A DNA stretch of 64,000 bases from Phaeosaccion multiseriatum. Lineage: Eukaryota > Ochrophyta, other classes. Made by a program: the position numbers and the translations under genes. The stretch spans positions 1,550,001-1,614,000 of the forward strand of contig OZ218957.1 of NCBI GenBank assembly GCA_965112735.1, read 5' to 3'. Positions 18,501 through 28,300 of this stretch are shown here, piece after piece; positions within the stretch are counted from its first letter, which is position 1; each line of letters begins with the position of its first letter. The notes under the pieces are model-generated. The model did not search any database, had not been told where the DNA came from, and saw only the letters and a list, made by a program, of their open reading frames with translations.

Positions 18501-19862
18501 CATCTGTATCCGCTGCTGGCGGCTGTAGGCTCCGTCTTTAGAGAAGAGCATGGCAGGGAGGAGGTGGTGGAAGACATCCCATGCCAGAAGGGTGTGGAGG
18601 GTGGCGTCGGTGGGGCCGTTCTTGTGGGCCCTCAGCGCCCTGTTCCAGTTGTTGAGCGCTCTTTGCTGTAAGCTGATAATCGAGCTGACGTGGCGGGGGT
18701 TGCACTGCGCTACTGTCTCAAACACGAGTGTTGAGAGGATGGTACCCTGCGGGTCCAGGGCCCCTAGGCGGAGGACGTTTGGGTGCTGCATGGGCCATCC
18801 TTCCTCGGGTGTATCGTCGTTGGCTGGCCCTTCTCCGTCCCCTCCGTCCCCGCCGCTACCTCCTTGGCCTCTGCTCCGTCCTCCTCCCCCTCGTCTCGCT
18901 GCTGCTGCTGTGGTTCCTTGCGTGCGTGTGCTATCTCCCCCTGCCCTTTCTCTCTGAGGTCCCCTCTCTGCTGCTGCTCCTTGTCCGTTTCCTTCCCCCT
19001 CCCTCGTCCTCCTCTTCCTCCTTCTACTCCACTTGGCGCTGCTGCGATTGCTCCTCCTCCTCCTCCTCCTCCTCCTCCTCCTTCCGCGTGCCCTCGCCCT
19101 CCTCCTCTGCCCGTGGGGGTGGTGGGTTGGTACGGGTTGAGCCTGGCCGTTGCTGTCGTGTGCTGGGGCGTTGCCGTACGCGACGGGTCCTCGTTTGGGT
19201 CTGGGCCTAGATAGGCGTTCTCGAGGTCGTTGAGGGGGCCTTGGTAGGCCGATGCTGCGTTGCCTTGGGTGAGGATGGTCCTGAGGGCGGGGATGGCTCG
19301 TTGAGCTTGGTAGCCAGCCATGCAGCCTTGCGCGGGGCAGGGGAGGTTGCCTGGTGGTATGACGGGCTGCTGGTTGGCTCTCCTCAGTGTGGCTTGGTCG
19401 TTCAGGTGGTGAAGGAGGCACGCGGGGTGAACGGTGTGTTGGCAGCGTCGGGTGCGTACTGGCCACTCCGTGGTTGGTGCGATGAAAGGGGGGTCCGCGT
19501 CTGACATGCATATGCAGCATATCGGGGCTGGGGGGGCGGTAGGTTGGGGTGGGGGTGTGTGTCGGGTGGTGGGGGGTGGCTGGGACTGGCGGCGTCGCCC
19601 TTGGCTGGCCTGCGCGTGCTGCTGATGCGACTCTCTGCGCTCCCTCGCTAGGCGATCCCTTGCGCGGCCCATAGCTCTCCCTCCTTGTGCTGTGATGGCC
19701 TGCTCGATCGTGTGCCGGTAGCAGGGGTTGCGGCAGTAGGGGCAGAGGTGGTCGTTGCGGTTGGGGTACCTGCTCATGACTCCCAATGCGCAGTGGTTGT
19801 GCACGTGATGTTCGCCTTCGTGCATGGCGACTTGTGCTTGGCCAGTGAGCGGTTCCATACAC
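15546..19862 (-). CDS. RT-endonuclease part of copy A ORF
   Basis: A frame of 1438 codons, of which the portion downstream of about 18995 is native element sequence: reverse transcriptase with DITKAY (motif A), GVNQGAPEGPLMF (motif B), YADD (motif C) and a C-terminal CCHC plus restriction-like endonuclease. The first about 290 codons read the RING-encoding region in the wrong frame and give a Pro/Arg-rich artefact. Translation as drawn would need a frameshift from the upstream ORF. Confidence 0.7.
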   Translation of the reverse strand: MYGTAHWPSTSRHARRRTSRAQPLRIGSHEQVPQPQRPPLPLLPQPLLPAHDRAGHHSTRRESYGPRKGSPSEGAQRVASAARAGQPRATPPVPATPHHPTHTPTPTYRPPSPDMLHMHVRRGPPFHRTNHGVASTHPTLPTHRSPRVPPSPPERPSHTEESQPAARHTTRQPPLPRARLHGWLPSSTSHPRPQDHPHPRQRSIGLPRPPQRPRERLSRPRPKRGPVAYGNAPAHDSNGQAQPVPTHHPHGQRRRARARGRRRRRRRRRRSNRSSAKWSRRRKRRTREGEGNGQGAAAERGPQRERAGGDSTRTQGTTAAAARRGGGGRSRGQGGSGGDGGDGEGPANDDTPEEGWPMQHPNVLRLGALDPQGTILSTLVFETVAQCNPRHVSSIISLQQRALNNWNRALRAHKNGPTDATLHTLLAWDVFHHLLPAMLFSKDGAYSRQQRIQMVLDLDIAPLAQAAIATAHARRPPPPAQAQTEERRRETCAHLLTKPGGLHKAAARLSTKSRDGHLPPTHETFRRLQQAHVDESLEEINTAAAAAREYARTQVQEHPENGNDVTREEISTAMLLTYRRVNFWKGQGADGRRASHVKYPPDSPQEYAIVEALTDTYELLRTGDTPLPPQLAKRWFSTSAAALGEKARPVTSPNLYRSLVESCHMKLIADRVGPELRSAGQLAVAVRGGGETHAAAAQLAHDAGKTVVLHDITKAYTRVSRARGVLASGALPTIDPAGINYAIASLSHASAHNALTPDGTQTIHQSSGVNQGAPEGPLMFAAAIHPVLKVQNTADTVANRPTISAYADDLMDQLEPDAPLQTYAPRHAHLQAQFRGLGLEFNERKTVYLMGKGKQPTQADRDHAQRQGATLATEGTVVAGIPVGTEEYIEEYLRNILGQEDPRGYLQLAKHCSEWDNTQAATLVLLQCLPARLTHLARAIDPSIFRRALGSRADRTNRATLAHIMRLPDAPPLEQAADAQEEPWTETQRLQMHTARRFGGLGLTSLHDIAPAAYLGNKMLTLPLLSRTARREGSQESALPDQLFTNGALKSVADSVNLLHEEGVPEAPLIQAVGQAQFDEARSRVLEPPDHQAQDTARRNVRRSHQAGRQPTHGVQKALTTFIHKRRHEELTQSIATIDVTPAEAQRGEETQEMATARLHSQRGRGAMAFLGALPHGHNTMAPAEWTMALRRNLGVNTPYADPPPPCLGTGCARTASTTHATICPRTGLHNHTHHLLVKAFGRMMHSVGIGGARVEDQTCFDGPTGTRAGRDLRMDLTYPAGSFPGADAPLRRNLLCDITVTNPTAPTHVGRASTTPGHAAAAAEERKRTHYLGSFLPGTSTLKCIAIETYGRLGHQTDELIEAMAIHKASRGLGPAAAAATGPIKGLLRQQLSLALQRALSQREIRYGTLLRATMTQHEAAETLDWGLMGAIDGAAA

Positions 19863-21931
19863 ACCGGGCAGTTGGGTAGCTCCTCGTTGTTGGTGGGGTC
19901 GCCTCCTCCTTCTCCTTCGTCACCTCCTCCCGCTGCTTGCCCTTCCCCTCCTTCTGCCGCTGCTTCCCGTGCCAGTGCTGGGCGCTCTCCTCCGCCTCTG
20001 CTGTTTTCGCCCTCTTCCCCCCCTGCTACTACTCTTCCTTCGCGGTCTCCTCGTCCCCCTCCCCTGTGTCCCGCTCGCTCTCCTCTCCCTCCTCCCTCCT
20101 GGTCGTGCTCTCGTGTAGTGTCTGTCCCACCTGCTCTTGTCGGTGGGGGCATGCTTCGAGCTCGTTGGATGGTTGGCGGTGCTGGTAGGCTTGCGGCTTC
20201 GTGTGCTCGTATGCAGGCGTTGCATAGGGGTTGTCGTAGGCCTGATTGCGGGAAGCGGGTAAGGAAGGATCTGCCGGAGTTTCGGTGGGCCAGGTTGCCG
20301 CATCCACTTGTGCAGTCCCGGAGCTGGTACGTATTATTCTGTGGTCCGCTCTGTGGGCCGTTGGCGCGGTACCACAGGATTGACGCGGCCTGGGGGTGGT
20401 GTTCGCGCATCCATCGGTCCCACTCTCTGCCGCGGTTCGGGTGGTGGCTCGACTGGTGCCTGATGAGGCGGTCTCTTGTGTTGCCTACCGTGACGAAGGT
20501 GTCGTGGCATTCGCCAAAGTTGCAGAGGATGCCCCCTTGAATGTTTCCATTGTCGGGGTGTCTTCGGTACACTCGGGCGTTGTTGGGGTTGTCCTCCGGT
20601 GTTGGTGGGCTGGGTGTGGTTGCGTCGCTTTGGGCGGGGGGTGGTGGCGGTCCTGGTGCGGTTCCCCGGGGGGCCTGTCTCGTGCGTAGGGCGAGGGCTT
20701 GCCCCGGCGCCCACCACGGTGTGGCCATGGTGTTGGCGAAGGGGGAGGTGGTGGTGTTGTTGGTGTGGTCGCGTAGGGCGTGGCCGTAGCGCTCAACGAT
20801 GGCTTGGACGTCGGGTAATACCGCGATGAGTTCCTCCTGTCGTGAGGCGGTGATGTAGTCGTTGACCAACTCGTTGGAGGTGATCTCTTGGCCTGCGAGC
20901 GTGTGGGCATAGGCCTCCACGATCTGTTGCCATCCAAGGGGGTAATCTCCTCCCCCATGTGGTCTTCCGGGGGTGGTGGGGGGGCCTCCGCTCCTTAGAG
21001 CTTGTCTGAGGAGGGGCATATAGAAGTGCGAGTTGGTAGGCGGGAGCGCCGCGTCGCGCTGGTGGCGTATGGTGTTGCTCCATGTCGTTGGTGCGTGTCC
21101 ATGCGTGTCTGTTTCGAGTGATGCTGTCTCTTCCTCGTGCGTCGTGGGGGGTGGTCGTACGAGGTCGGCGATGGCCTCGGCCGTGTTGTGGTGGGTCAGT
21201 TCCGTCGCGGTGAGGTTTAGGCTTGCGAACTCAGCGCTGATGCGTCGGCTGGCGGATGCTGGCGCTTGTTCGTTGAAGAAGAGGTTCGGGTGTTGCCGTA
21301 TGGGGGTCGTGGCTGTGAGGTGGGTGTCTTCGTATTCGTCTTGGAGGATGGAGACGATTTGCTCTGTGATCCCGTGTGCGTTTCTGTGAGTTGACGCGTT
21401 GGTGGTTTGGGCTGGATCTGAGGCTCGGAAAGTGGCGGTTGGCCTTTCCGGGCTGCGTGCTCGGGGGGTCCTGCTTCGTCCCCTTGGCCTCGTGGTTGGC
21501 TGCATGGGTGCTGGGCTGGTCGCTGTGGGGGGTGGTGCTGTTGTAGGGCCTGTTGTCTCGCTGGCGGGCGTGGTAGATCTCCTGGCGGCTGGTGCTGTTT
21601 GTTGCCGTGTCGTTGAGATCGGTTGTGGTTGCTGCTGCTGGGGGTGGGCTTCCGCTGCTGTTGCTGTGGGTTCCGTGAGTGCTGGTGGGAGCTGTGGGTC
21701 CTGCGGGAGGGTGTTGCGGGGTGCTGCGGCCGCTGGTGGAGCCGTGATGGGGGTGGGCACGCCTTCCCGTGCTGGTGTTTGGCGAATTGCTGCTGCCGCT
21801 GCCCGTCTCTCCCTTCTTTCGAGCCGCTGCTGATCGCGGCTCATAGGTGGCTCCTGCTGGGTTGCTGTGAGGTTTGCTGGTGTCTCCTGGGCTCCGGGGG
21901 GCCGCGTGGCCCCCCTGTCGTCCCCTTCCAT
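18764..21931 (-). CDS. N-terminal finger/RING-like part of copy A ORF
   Basis: 1055 codons starting MEGDDRGATRPPG. They carry the Pro/Thr/Ala-rich N-terminus, the C2H2 finger (CNFGECHDTF...HQSSHH), the Cys-pair motif and two RING-like modules. After the C5 run at 18995-18999 the frame leaves the native protein (RGRGKETDK instead of RGRGEGNGQ) and ends about 78 residues later. Confidence 0.7.
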   Translation of the reverse strand: MEGDDRGATRPPGAQETPANLTATQQEPPMSRDQQRLERRERRAAAAAIRQTPAREGVPTPITAPPAAAAPRNTLPQDPQLPPALTEPTATAAEAHPQQQQPQPISTTRQQTAPAARRSTTPASETTGPTTAPPPTATSPAPMQPTTRPRGRSRTPRARSPERPTATFRASDPAQTTNASTHRNAHGITEQIVSILQDEYEDTHLTATTPIRQHPNLFFNEQAPASASRRISAEFASLNLTATELTHHNTAEAIADLVRPPPTTHEEETASLETDTHGHAPTTWSNTIRHQRDAALPPTNSHFYMPLLRQALRSGGPPTTPGRPHGGGDYPLGWQQIVEAYAHTLAGQEITSNELVNDYITASRQEELIAVLPDVQAIVERYGHALRDHTNNTTTSPFANTMATPWWAPGQALALRTRQAPRGTAPGPPPPPAQSDATTPSPPTPEDNPNNARVYRRHPDNGNIQGGILCNFGECHDTFVTVGNTRDRLIRHQSSHHPNRGREWDRWMREHHPQAASILWYRANGPQSGPQNNTYQLRDCTSGCGNLAHRNSGRSFLTRFPQSGLRQPLCNACIRAHEAASLPAPPTIQRARSMPPPTRAGGTDTTREHDQEGGGRGERAGHRGGGRGDREGRVVAGGEEGENSRGGGERPALAREAAAEGGEGQAAGGGDEGEGGGDPTNNEELPNCPVCMEPLTGQAQVAMHEGEHHVHNHCALGVMSRYPNRNDHLCPYCRNPCYRHTIEQAITAQGGRAMGRARDRLARERRESHQQHAQASQGRRRQSQPPPTTRHTPPPQPTAPPAPICCICMSDADPPFIAPTTEWPVRTRRCQHTVHPACLLHHLNDQATLRRANQQPVIPPGNLPCPAQGCMAGYQAQRAIPALRTILTQGNAASAYQGPLNDLENAYLGPDPNEDPSRTATPQHTTATARLNPYQPTTPTGRGGGRGHAEGGGGGGGGGGAIAAAPSGVEGGRGGRGRGKETDKEQQQRGDLREKGQGEIAHARKEPQQQQRDEGEEDGAEAKEVAAGTEGTEKGQPTTIHPRKDGPCSTQTSSA

Positions 21932-21975
21932 GGTGGCCCTGTCTTAAGCAGAAAAAAAAGAAGGGGTGTGAGATG

Positions 21976-22356
21976 TATATTAGAGCTTATGGGCTCAGTA
22001 TTGGAGCGCTCGAGGTAAGTTGTAACCATATGTAGATGCGTGTATGTGTGGTATTGATGGAGCGGGAGGTGGAGGGGAAGAGGATGGTAAGGGTGGTAGA
22101 GTAGAGGATAATGGGGAATGGGAAGGGAGTGAAGGGGGGAGGAGGAGATGAAGGGGTGTGGGAAGGAGTGAGGTGGTGGAGGTGATATGTGAACTAGCCT
22201 ACTGTGGGTGGTGCGGGTGACAAGGCGTGACTAACTGTGGTTGCTATGCTGTGTGCTGATGGTCTCGCTGTCTGCTGGCTGGTGTACTCCTGCGCCAACA
22301 ACTGTCCCTCGCCCTTCAACGCGCCCTCTCACAGCGGGAGATCAGGTATGGCACCC
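21976..22356 (-). mobile_element. Non-LTR element copy A2: 5'-truncated with 5' inversion
   Basis: 21976 to about 22293 is the element 3'UTR in the usual minus orientation. It then switches at gtactcctgc to about 64 bp in plus orientation (22293-22356, encoding RQQLSLALQRALSQREIRYG in sense), a segment that belongs about 100 bp further into the element. This is the structure expected from twin priming during target-primed reverse transcription. Between copy A and this copy only ttaagcagaaaaaaaagaag and the target ggtgtgagatg remain. Confidence 0.85.
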
Positions 22357-22370
22357 AGGGGTGTGAGATG

Positions 22371-25300
22371 TATATTAGAGCTTATGGGCTCAGTATTGGA
22401 GCGCTCGAGGTAAGTTGTAACCATGTGTAGATGCGTGTATGTGTGGTATTGATGGAGCGTGATGTGGAGGGGAAGAGGATGGTAAGGGTGGTAGAGTAGA
22501 GGATAATGGGGAATGGGAAGGGAGTGAGGGGGGGAGGAGGAGATGAAGGGGTGTGGGAAGGAGTGAGGTGGTGGAGGTGATATGTGAACTATCCTACTGT
22601 GGGTGGTGCGGGTGACAAGGCGTGACTAACTGTGGTTGCTATGCTGTGTGCTGATGGTCTCGCTGTCTGCTGGCTGGTGTACTCCTGCTCCTCAGGCGGC
22701 CGCTCCGTCGATGGCTCCCATGAGCCCCCAGTCGAGGGTTTCTGCTGCTTCGTGCTGCGTCATCGTGGCTCGAAGGAGGGTGCCATACCTGATCTCCCGC
22801 TGTGAGAGGGCGCGTTGAAGGGCGAGGGACAGTTGTTGGCGCAGGAGGCCCTTGATGGGGCCCGTGGCTGCCGCCGCTGCGGGGCCGAGCCCTCTTGATG
22901 CCTTGTGGATGGCCATCGCCTCGATGAGCTCGTCCGTTTGGTGGCCCAGTCTGCCGTACGTCTCGATTGCAATGCACTTCAGGGTTGAAGTCCCGGGCAG
23001 AAAACTGCCCAGGTAGTGAATGCGCTTGCGCTCTTCGGCGGCGGCTGCTGCGTGGCCTGGCGTGGTGGAGGCCCGTCCCACGTGGGTGGGGGCGGTGGGG
23101 TTGGTGACGGTGATGTCGCAGAGGAGGTTTCTCCGCAGGGGTGCGTCCGCTCCCGGGAAGCTACCTGCGGGATAGGTCAGATCCATGCGTAGGTCTCGGC
23201 CTGCTCGGGTGCCCGTGGGGCCGTCGAAGCAGGTCTGGTCCTCTACGCGTGCTCCTCCAATGCCCACGCTGTGCATCATCCTCCCGAAGGCCTTGACGAG
23301 GAGGTGGTGTGTGTGGTTGTGGAGGCCGGTGCGGGGGCAGATGGTGGCGTGGGTGGTGCTTGCCGTGCGGGCGCAGCCTGTGCCGAGGCAGGGTGGGGGC
23401 GGGTCCGCGTATGGCGTGTTGACACCGAGGTTGCGACGAAGGGCCATGGTCCATTCTGCGGGGGCCATGGTGTTGTGGCCGTGGGGGAGCGCTCCGAGGA
23501 AGGCCATGGCGCCCCTTCCTCGCTGTGAGTGGAGTCGGGCTGTTGCCATTTCCTGTGTCTCCTCTCCCCTCTGTGCCTCTGCCGGTGTGACGTCGATGGT
23601 GGCGATGCTCTGCGTCAGCTCCTCATGGCGGCGTTTGTGGATGAAGGTGGTGAGGGCCTTCTGGACGCCGTGGGTCGGTTGACGGCCTGCCTGATGGCTC
23701 CTGCGCACGTTGCGTCGCGCTGTGTCTTGGGCTTGGTGGTCAGGCGGCTCGAGTACGCGTGAGCGGGCCTCGTCGAACTGTGCCTGACCCACTGCTTGGA
23801 TGAGGGGGGCCTCAGGGACCCCCTCCTCGTGCAGGAGGTTGACGCTGTCGGCGACGCTCTTGAGGGCTCCGTTGGTGAACAGCTGGTCCGGTAGGGCGCT
23901 CTCTTGGGAGCCTTCCCGGCGTGCGGTGCGGCTGAGCAGGGGGGGGAGGGTGAGCATCTTGTTGCCAAGGTATGCTGCTGGGGCGATGTCATGGAGGCTG
24001 GTGAGGCCGAGGCCGCCGAAGCGCCGTGCCGTATGCATTTGTAGGCGCTGTGTCTCCGTCCATGGCTCCTCTTGTGCATCTGCGGCCTGCTCCAGAGGGG
24101 GGGCATCGGGGAGTCGCATGATGTGGGCCAGTGTCGCCCTGTTGGTGCGGTCTGCCCTGCTGCCGAGGGCGCGTCGGAAGATGGAGGGGTCAATGGCTCT
24201 CGCCAGGTGTGTGAGCCTGGCTGGGAGGCATTGGAGGAGGACGAGGGTGGCCGCCTGGGTGTTGTCCCACTCGCTGCAATGTTTGGCGAGTTGGAGGTAG
24301 CCCCTGGGGTCTTCTTGGCCGAGGATGTTGCGGAGGTACTCTTCGATGTACTCCTCCGTGCCGACGGGGATGCCGGCTACCACGGTGCCCTCGGTGGCTA
24401 GTGTGGCGCCCTGCCGTTGGGCGTGGTCCCTGTCAGCCTGTGTTGGCTGCTTGCCTTTGCCCATGAGGTAAACCGTTTTCCTCTCGTTGAACTCGAGGCC
24501 CAAGCCTCGGAATTGGGCTTGGAGATGGGCATGTCGTGGGGCGTAGGTCTCTAGGGGTGCGTCGGGTTCCAGCTGGTCCATGAGGTCGTCTGCGTAGGCG
24601 GAGATGGTGGGGCGGTTCGCTGCGGTGTCGGCTGTGTTCTGAACTTTCAGCACTGGGTGGATGGCGGCTGCGAACATGAGAGGCCCTTCTGGTGCTCCTT
24701 GGTTGACTCCGGAGCTCTGGTGGATGGTCTGGGTGCCGTCTGGTGTGAGGGCGTTGTGGGCGGAGGCGTGGGAGAGGCTGGCGATGGCGTAGTTGATGCC
24801 TGCTGGGTCGATGGTAGGGAGTGCGCCTGAGGCTAGGACGCCTCTGGCACGCGACACGCGGGTGTAGGCCTTGGTGATGTCATGCAGCACGACGGTTTTG
24901 CCGGCATCGTGCGCTAGCTGGGCTGCTGCGGCGTGTGTTTCCCCTCCGCCTCTGACCGCTACCGCTAGCTGTCCTGCGCTTCTGAGCTCTGGGCCCACCC
25001 TGTCCGCGATGAGCTTCATGTGACACCTCTCCACGAGGCTGCGGTAGAGGTTGGGGGATGTCACAGGACGCGCTTTCTCGCCGAGGGCTGCGGCGCTGGT
25101 GCTGAACCACCGTTTGGCGAGCTGTGGAGGCAGTGGAGTGTCCCCCGTTCGGAGCAGCTCGTAGGTGTCAGTCAGAGCCTCCACGATTGCGTACTCCTGG
25201 GGGCTGTCCGGGGGGTACTTGACGTGGCTCGCCCTGCGCCCGTCTGCTCCTTGGCCCTTCCAGAAGTTGACCCTCCGGTAGGTCAGCAGCATGGCTGTGC

Positions 25301-28300
25301 TGATCTCCTCTCTGGTGACGTCGTTGCCATTCTCGGGGTGCTCCTGCACCTGGGTTCTGGCGTACTCCCTGGCTGCTGCTGCTGCTGTGTTGATCTCTTC
25401 GAGGCTCTCGTCGACGTGCGCTTGCTGGAGGCGTCTAAAGGTCTCGTGTGTGGGAGGGAGGTGGCCGTCTCTGCTCTTTGTGCTGAGCCTCGCGGCGGCC
25501 TTGTGCAGGCCTCCGGGTTTGGTGAGCAGGTGGGCGCAGGTTTCTCTCCGTCGCTCCTCTGTCTGTGCCTGTGCTGGGGGTGGTGGGCGGCGTGCGTGTG
25601 CTGTGGCTATCGCTGCTTGTGCGAGTGGGGCGATGTCGAGGTCGAGGACCATCTGTATCCGCTGCTGGCGGCTGTAGGCTCCGTCTTTAGAGAAGAGCAT
25701 GGCAGGGAGGAGGTGGTGGAAGACATCCCATGCCAGAAGGGTGTGGAGGGTGGCGTCGGTGGGGCCGTTCTTGTGGGCCCTCAGCGCCCTGTTCCAGTTG
25801 TTGAGCGCTCTTTGCTGTAAGCTGATAATCGAGCTGACGTGGCGGGGGTTGCACTGCGCTACTGTCTCAAACACGAGTGTTGAGAGGATGGTACCCTGCG
25901 GGTCCAGGGCCCCTAGGCGGAGGACGTTTGGGTGCTGCATGGGCCATCCTTCCTCGGGTGTATCGTCGTTGGCTGGCCCTTCTCCGTCCCCTCCGTCCCC
26001 GCCGCTACCTCCTTGGCCTCTGCTCCGTCCTCCTCCCCCTCGTCTCGCTGCTGCTGCTGTGGTTCCTTGCGTGCGTGTGCTATCTCCCCCTGCCCTTTCT
26101 CTCTGAGGTCCCCTCTCTGCTGCTGCTCCTTGTCCGTTTCCTTCCCCCCTCCCTCGTCCTCCTCTTCCTCCTTCTACTCCACTTGGCGCTGCTGCGATTG
26201 CGCCTCCTCCTCCTCCTCCTCCTTCTTCCGCGTGCCCTCGCCCTCCTCCTCTGCCCGTGGGGGTGGTGGGTTGGTACGGGTTGAGCCTGGCCGTTGCTGT
26301 CGTGTGCTGGGGCGTTGCCGTACGCGACGGGTCCTCGTTTGGGTCTGGGCCTAGATAGGCGTTCTCGAGGTCGTTGAGGGGGCCTTGGTAGGCCGATGCT
26401 GCGTTGCCTTGGGTGAGGATGGTCCTGAGGGCGGGGATGGCTCGTTGAGCTTGGTAGCCAGCCATGCAGCCTTGCGCGGGGCAGGGGAGGTTGCCTGGTG
26501 GTATGACGGGCTGCTGGTTGGCTCTCCTCAGTGTGGCTTGGTCGTTCAGGTGGTGAAGGAGGCACGCGGGGTGAACGGTGTGTTGGCAGCGTCGGGTGCG
26601 TACTGGCCACTCCGTGGTTGGTGCGATGAAAGGGGGGTCCGCGTCTGACATGCATATGCAGCATATCGGGGCTGGGGGGGCGGTAGGTTGGGGTGGGGGT
26701 GTGTGTCGGGTGGTGGGGGGTGGCTGGGACTGGCGGCGTCGCCCTTGGCTGGCCTGCGCGTGCTGCTGATGCGACTCTCTGCGCTCCCTCGCTAGGCGAT
26801 CCCTTGCGCGGCCCATAGCTCTCCCTCCTTGTGCTGTGGTGGCCTGCTCGATCGTGTGCCGGTAGCAGGGGTTGCGGCAGTAGGGGCAGAGGTGGTCGTT
26901 GCGGTTGGGGTACCTGCTCATGACTCCCAATGCGCAGTGGTTGTGCACGTGATGTTCGTCTTCGTGCATGGCGACTTGTGCTTGGCCAGTGAGCGGTTCC
27001 ATACACACCGGGCAGTTGGGTAGCTCCTCGTTGTTGGTGGGGTCGCCTCCTCCTTCTCCTTCGTCACCTCCTCCCGCTGCTTGCCCTTCCCCTCCTTCTG
27101 CCGCTGCTTCCCGTGCCAGTGCTGGGCGCTCTCCTCCGCCTCTGCTGTGTTCGCCCTCTTCCCCCCCTGCTACTACTCTTCCTTCGCGGTCTCCTCGTCC
27201 CCCTGCCCTGTGTCCCGTTCGCTCTCCTCTCCCTCCTCCCTCCTGGTCGTGCTCTCGTGTAGTGTCTGTCCCACCTGCTCTTGTCGGTGGGGGCATGCTT
27301 CGAGCTCGTTGGATGGTTGGTGGTGCTGGTAGGCTTGCGGCTTCGTGTGCTCGTATGCAGGCGTTGCATAGGGGTTGTCGTAGGCCTGATTGCGGGAAGC
27401 GGGTAAGGAAGGATCTGCCGGAGTTTCGGTGGGCCAGGTTGCCGCATCCACTTGTGCAGTCCCGGAGCTGGTACGTATTATTCTGTGGTCCGCTCTGTGG
27501 GCCGTTGGTGCGGTACCACAGGATTGACGCGGCCTGGGGGTGGTGTTCGCGCATCCATCGGTCCCACTCTCTGCCGCGGTTCGGGTGGTGGCTCGACTGG
27601 TGCCTGATGAGGCGGTCTCTGGTGTTGCCTACCGTGACGAAAGTGTCGTGGCATTCGCCAAAGTTGCAGAGGATGCCCCCTTGAATGTTTCCATTGTCGG
27701 GGTGTCTTCGGTACACTCGGGCGTTGGTGGGGTTGTCCTCCGGTGTTGGTGGGCTGGGTGTGGTTGCGTCGCTTTGGGCGGGGGGTGGTGGCGGTCCTGG
27801 TGCGGTTCCCCGGGGGGCCTGCCTCGTGCGTAAGGCGAGGGCTTGCCCCGGCGCCCACCACGGTGTGGCCATGGTGTTGGCGAAGGGGGAGGTGGTGGTG
27901 TTGTTGGTGTGGTCGCGTAGGGCGTGGCCGTAGCGCTCAACGATGGCTTGGACGTCGGGTAATACCGCGATGAGTTCCTCCTGTCGTGAGGCGGTGATGT
28001 AGTCGTTGACCAACTCGTTGGAGGTGATCTCTTGGCCTGCGAGCGTGTGGGCATAGGCCTCTACGATCTGTTGCCATCCAAGGGGGTAATCTCCTCCCCC
28101 ATGTGGTCTTCCGGGGGTGGTGGGGGGGCCTCCGCTCCTTAGAGCTTGTCTGAGGAGGGGCATATAGAAGTGCGAGTTGGTAGGCGGGAGCGCCGCGTCG
28201 CGCTGGTGGCGTATGGTGTTGCTCCATGTCGTTGGTGCGTGTCCATGCGTGTCTGTTTCGAGTGATGCTGTCTCTTCCTCGTGCGTCGTGGGGGGTGGTC

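Larger units (their letters stand above)
15225..21943 (-). mobile_element. REL-type non-LTR retrotransposon, copy A (full length, frameshifted)
   Basis: 6719 bp. The 5' end is GACAGGGCCACCATGG (12-nt leader before the ATG at 21931) and the 3' end is ...gctctaatata. The 3'UTR is about 320 bp and has no poly(A) tail. The frame is broken by a C5 run at 18995-18999 where intact copy B has C6, giving two overlapping ORFs: 21931-18764 (fingers and RING-like region) and 19862-15546 (RT and endonuclease). Otherwise close to copy B. It shares several variants with copy K. Confidence 0.9.

Noticed and set aside
17871-18671. Long plus-strand ORF (266 codons), repeated in other copies
   Set aside because: It is antisense to the RT region of the retroelement and recurs only because the element does; composition reflects the opposite strand's codon pattern. 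Similar ORFs at 16039, 19824, 20396 and so on were rejected for the same reason.
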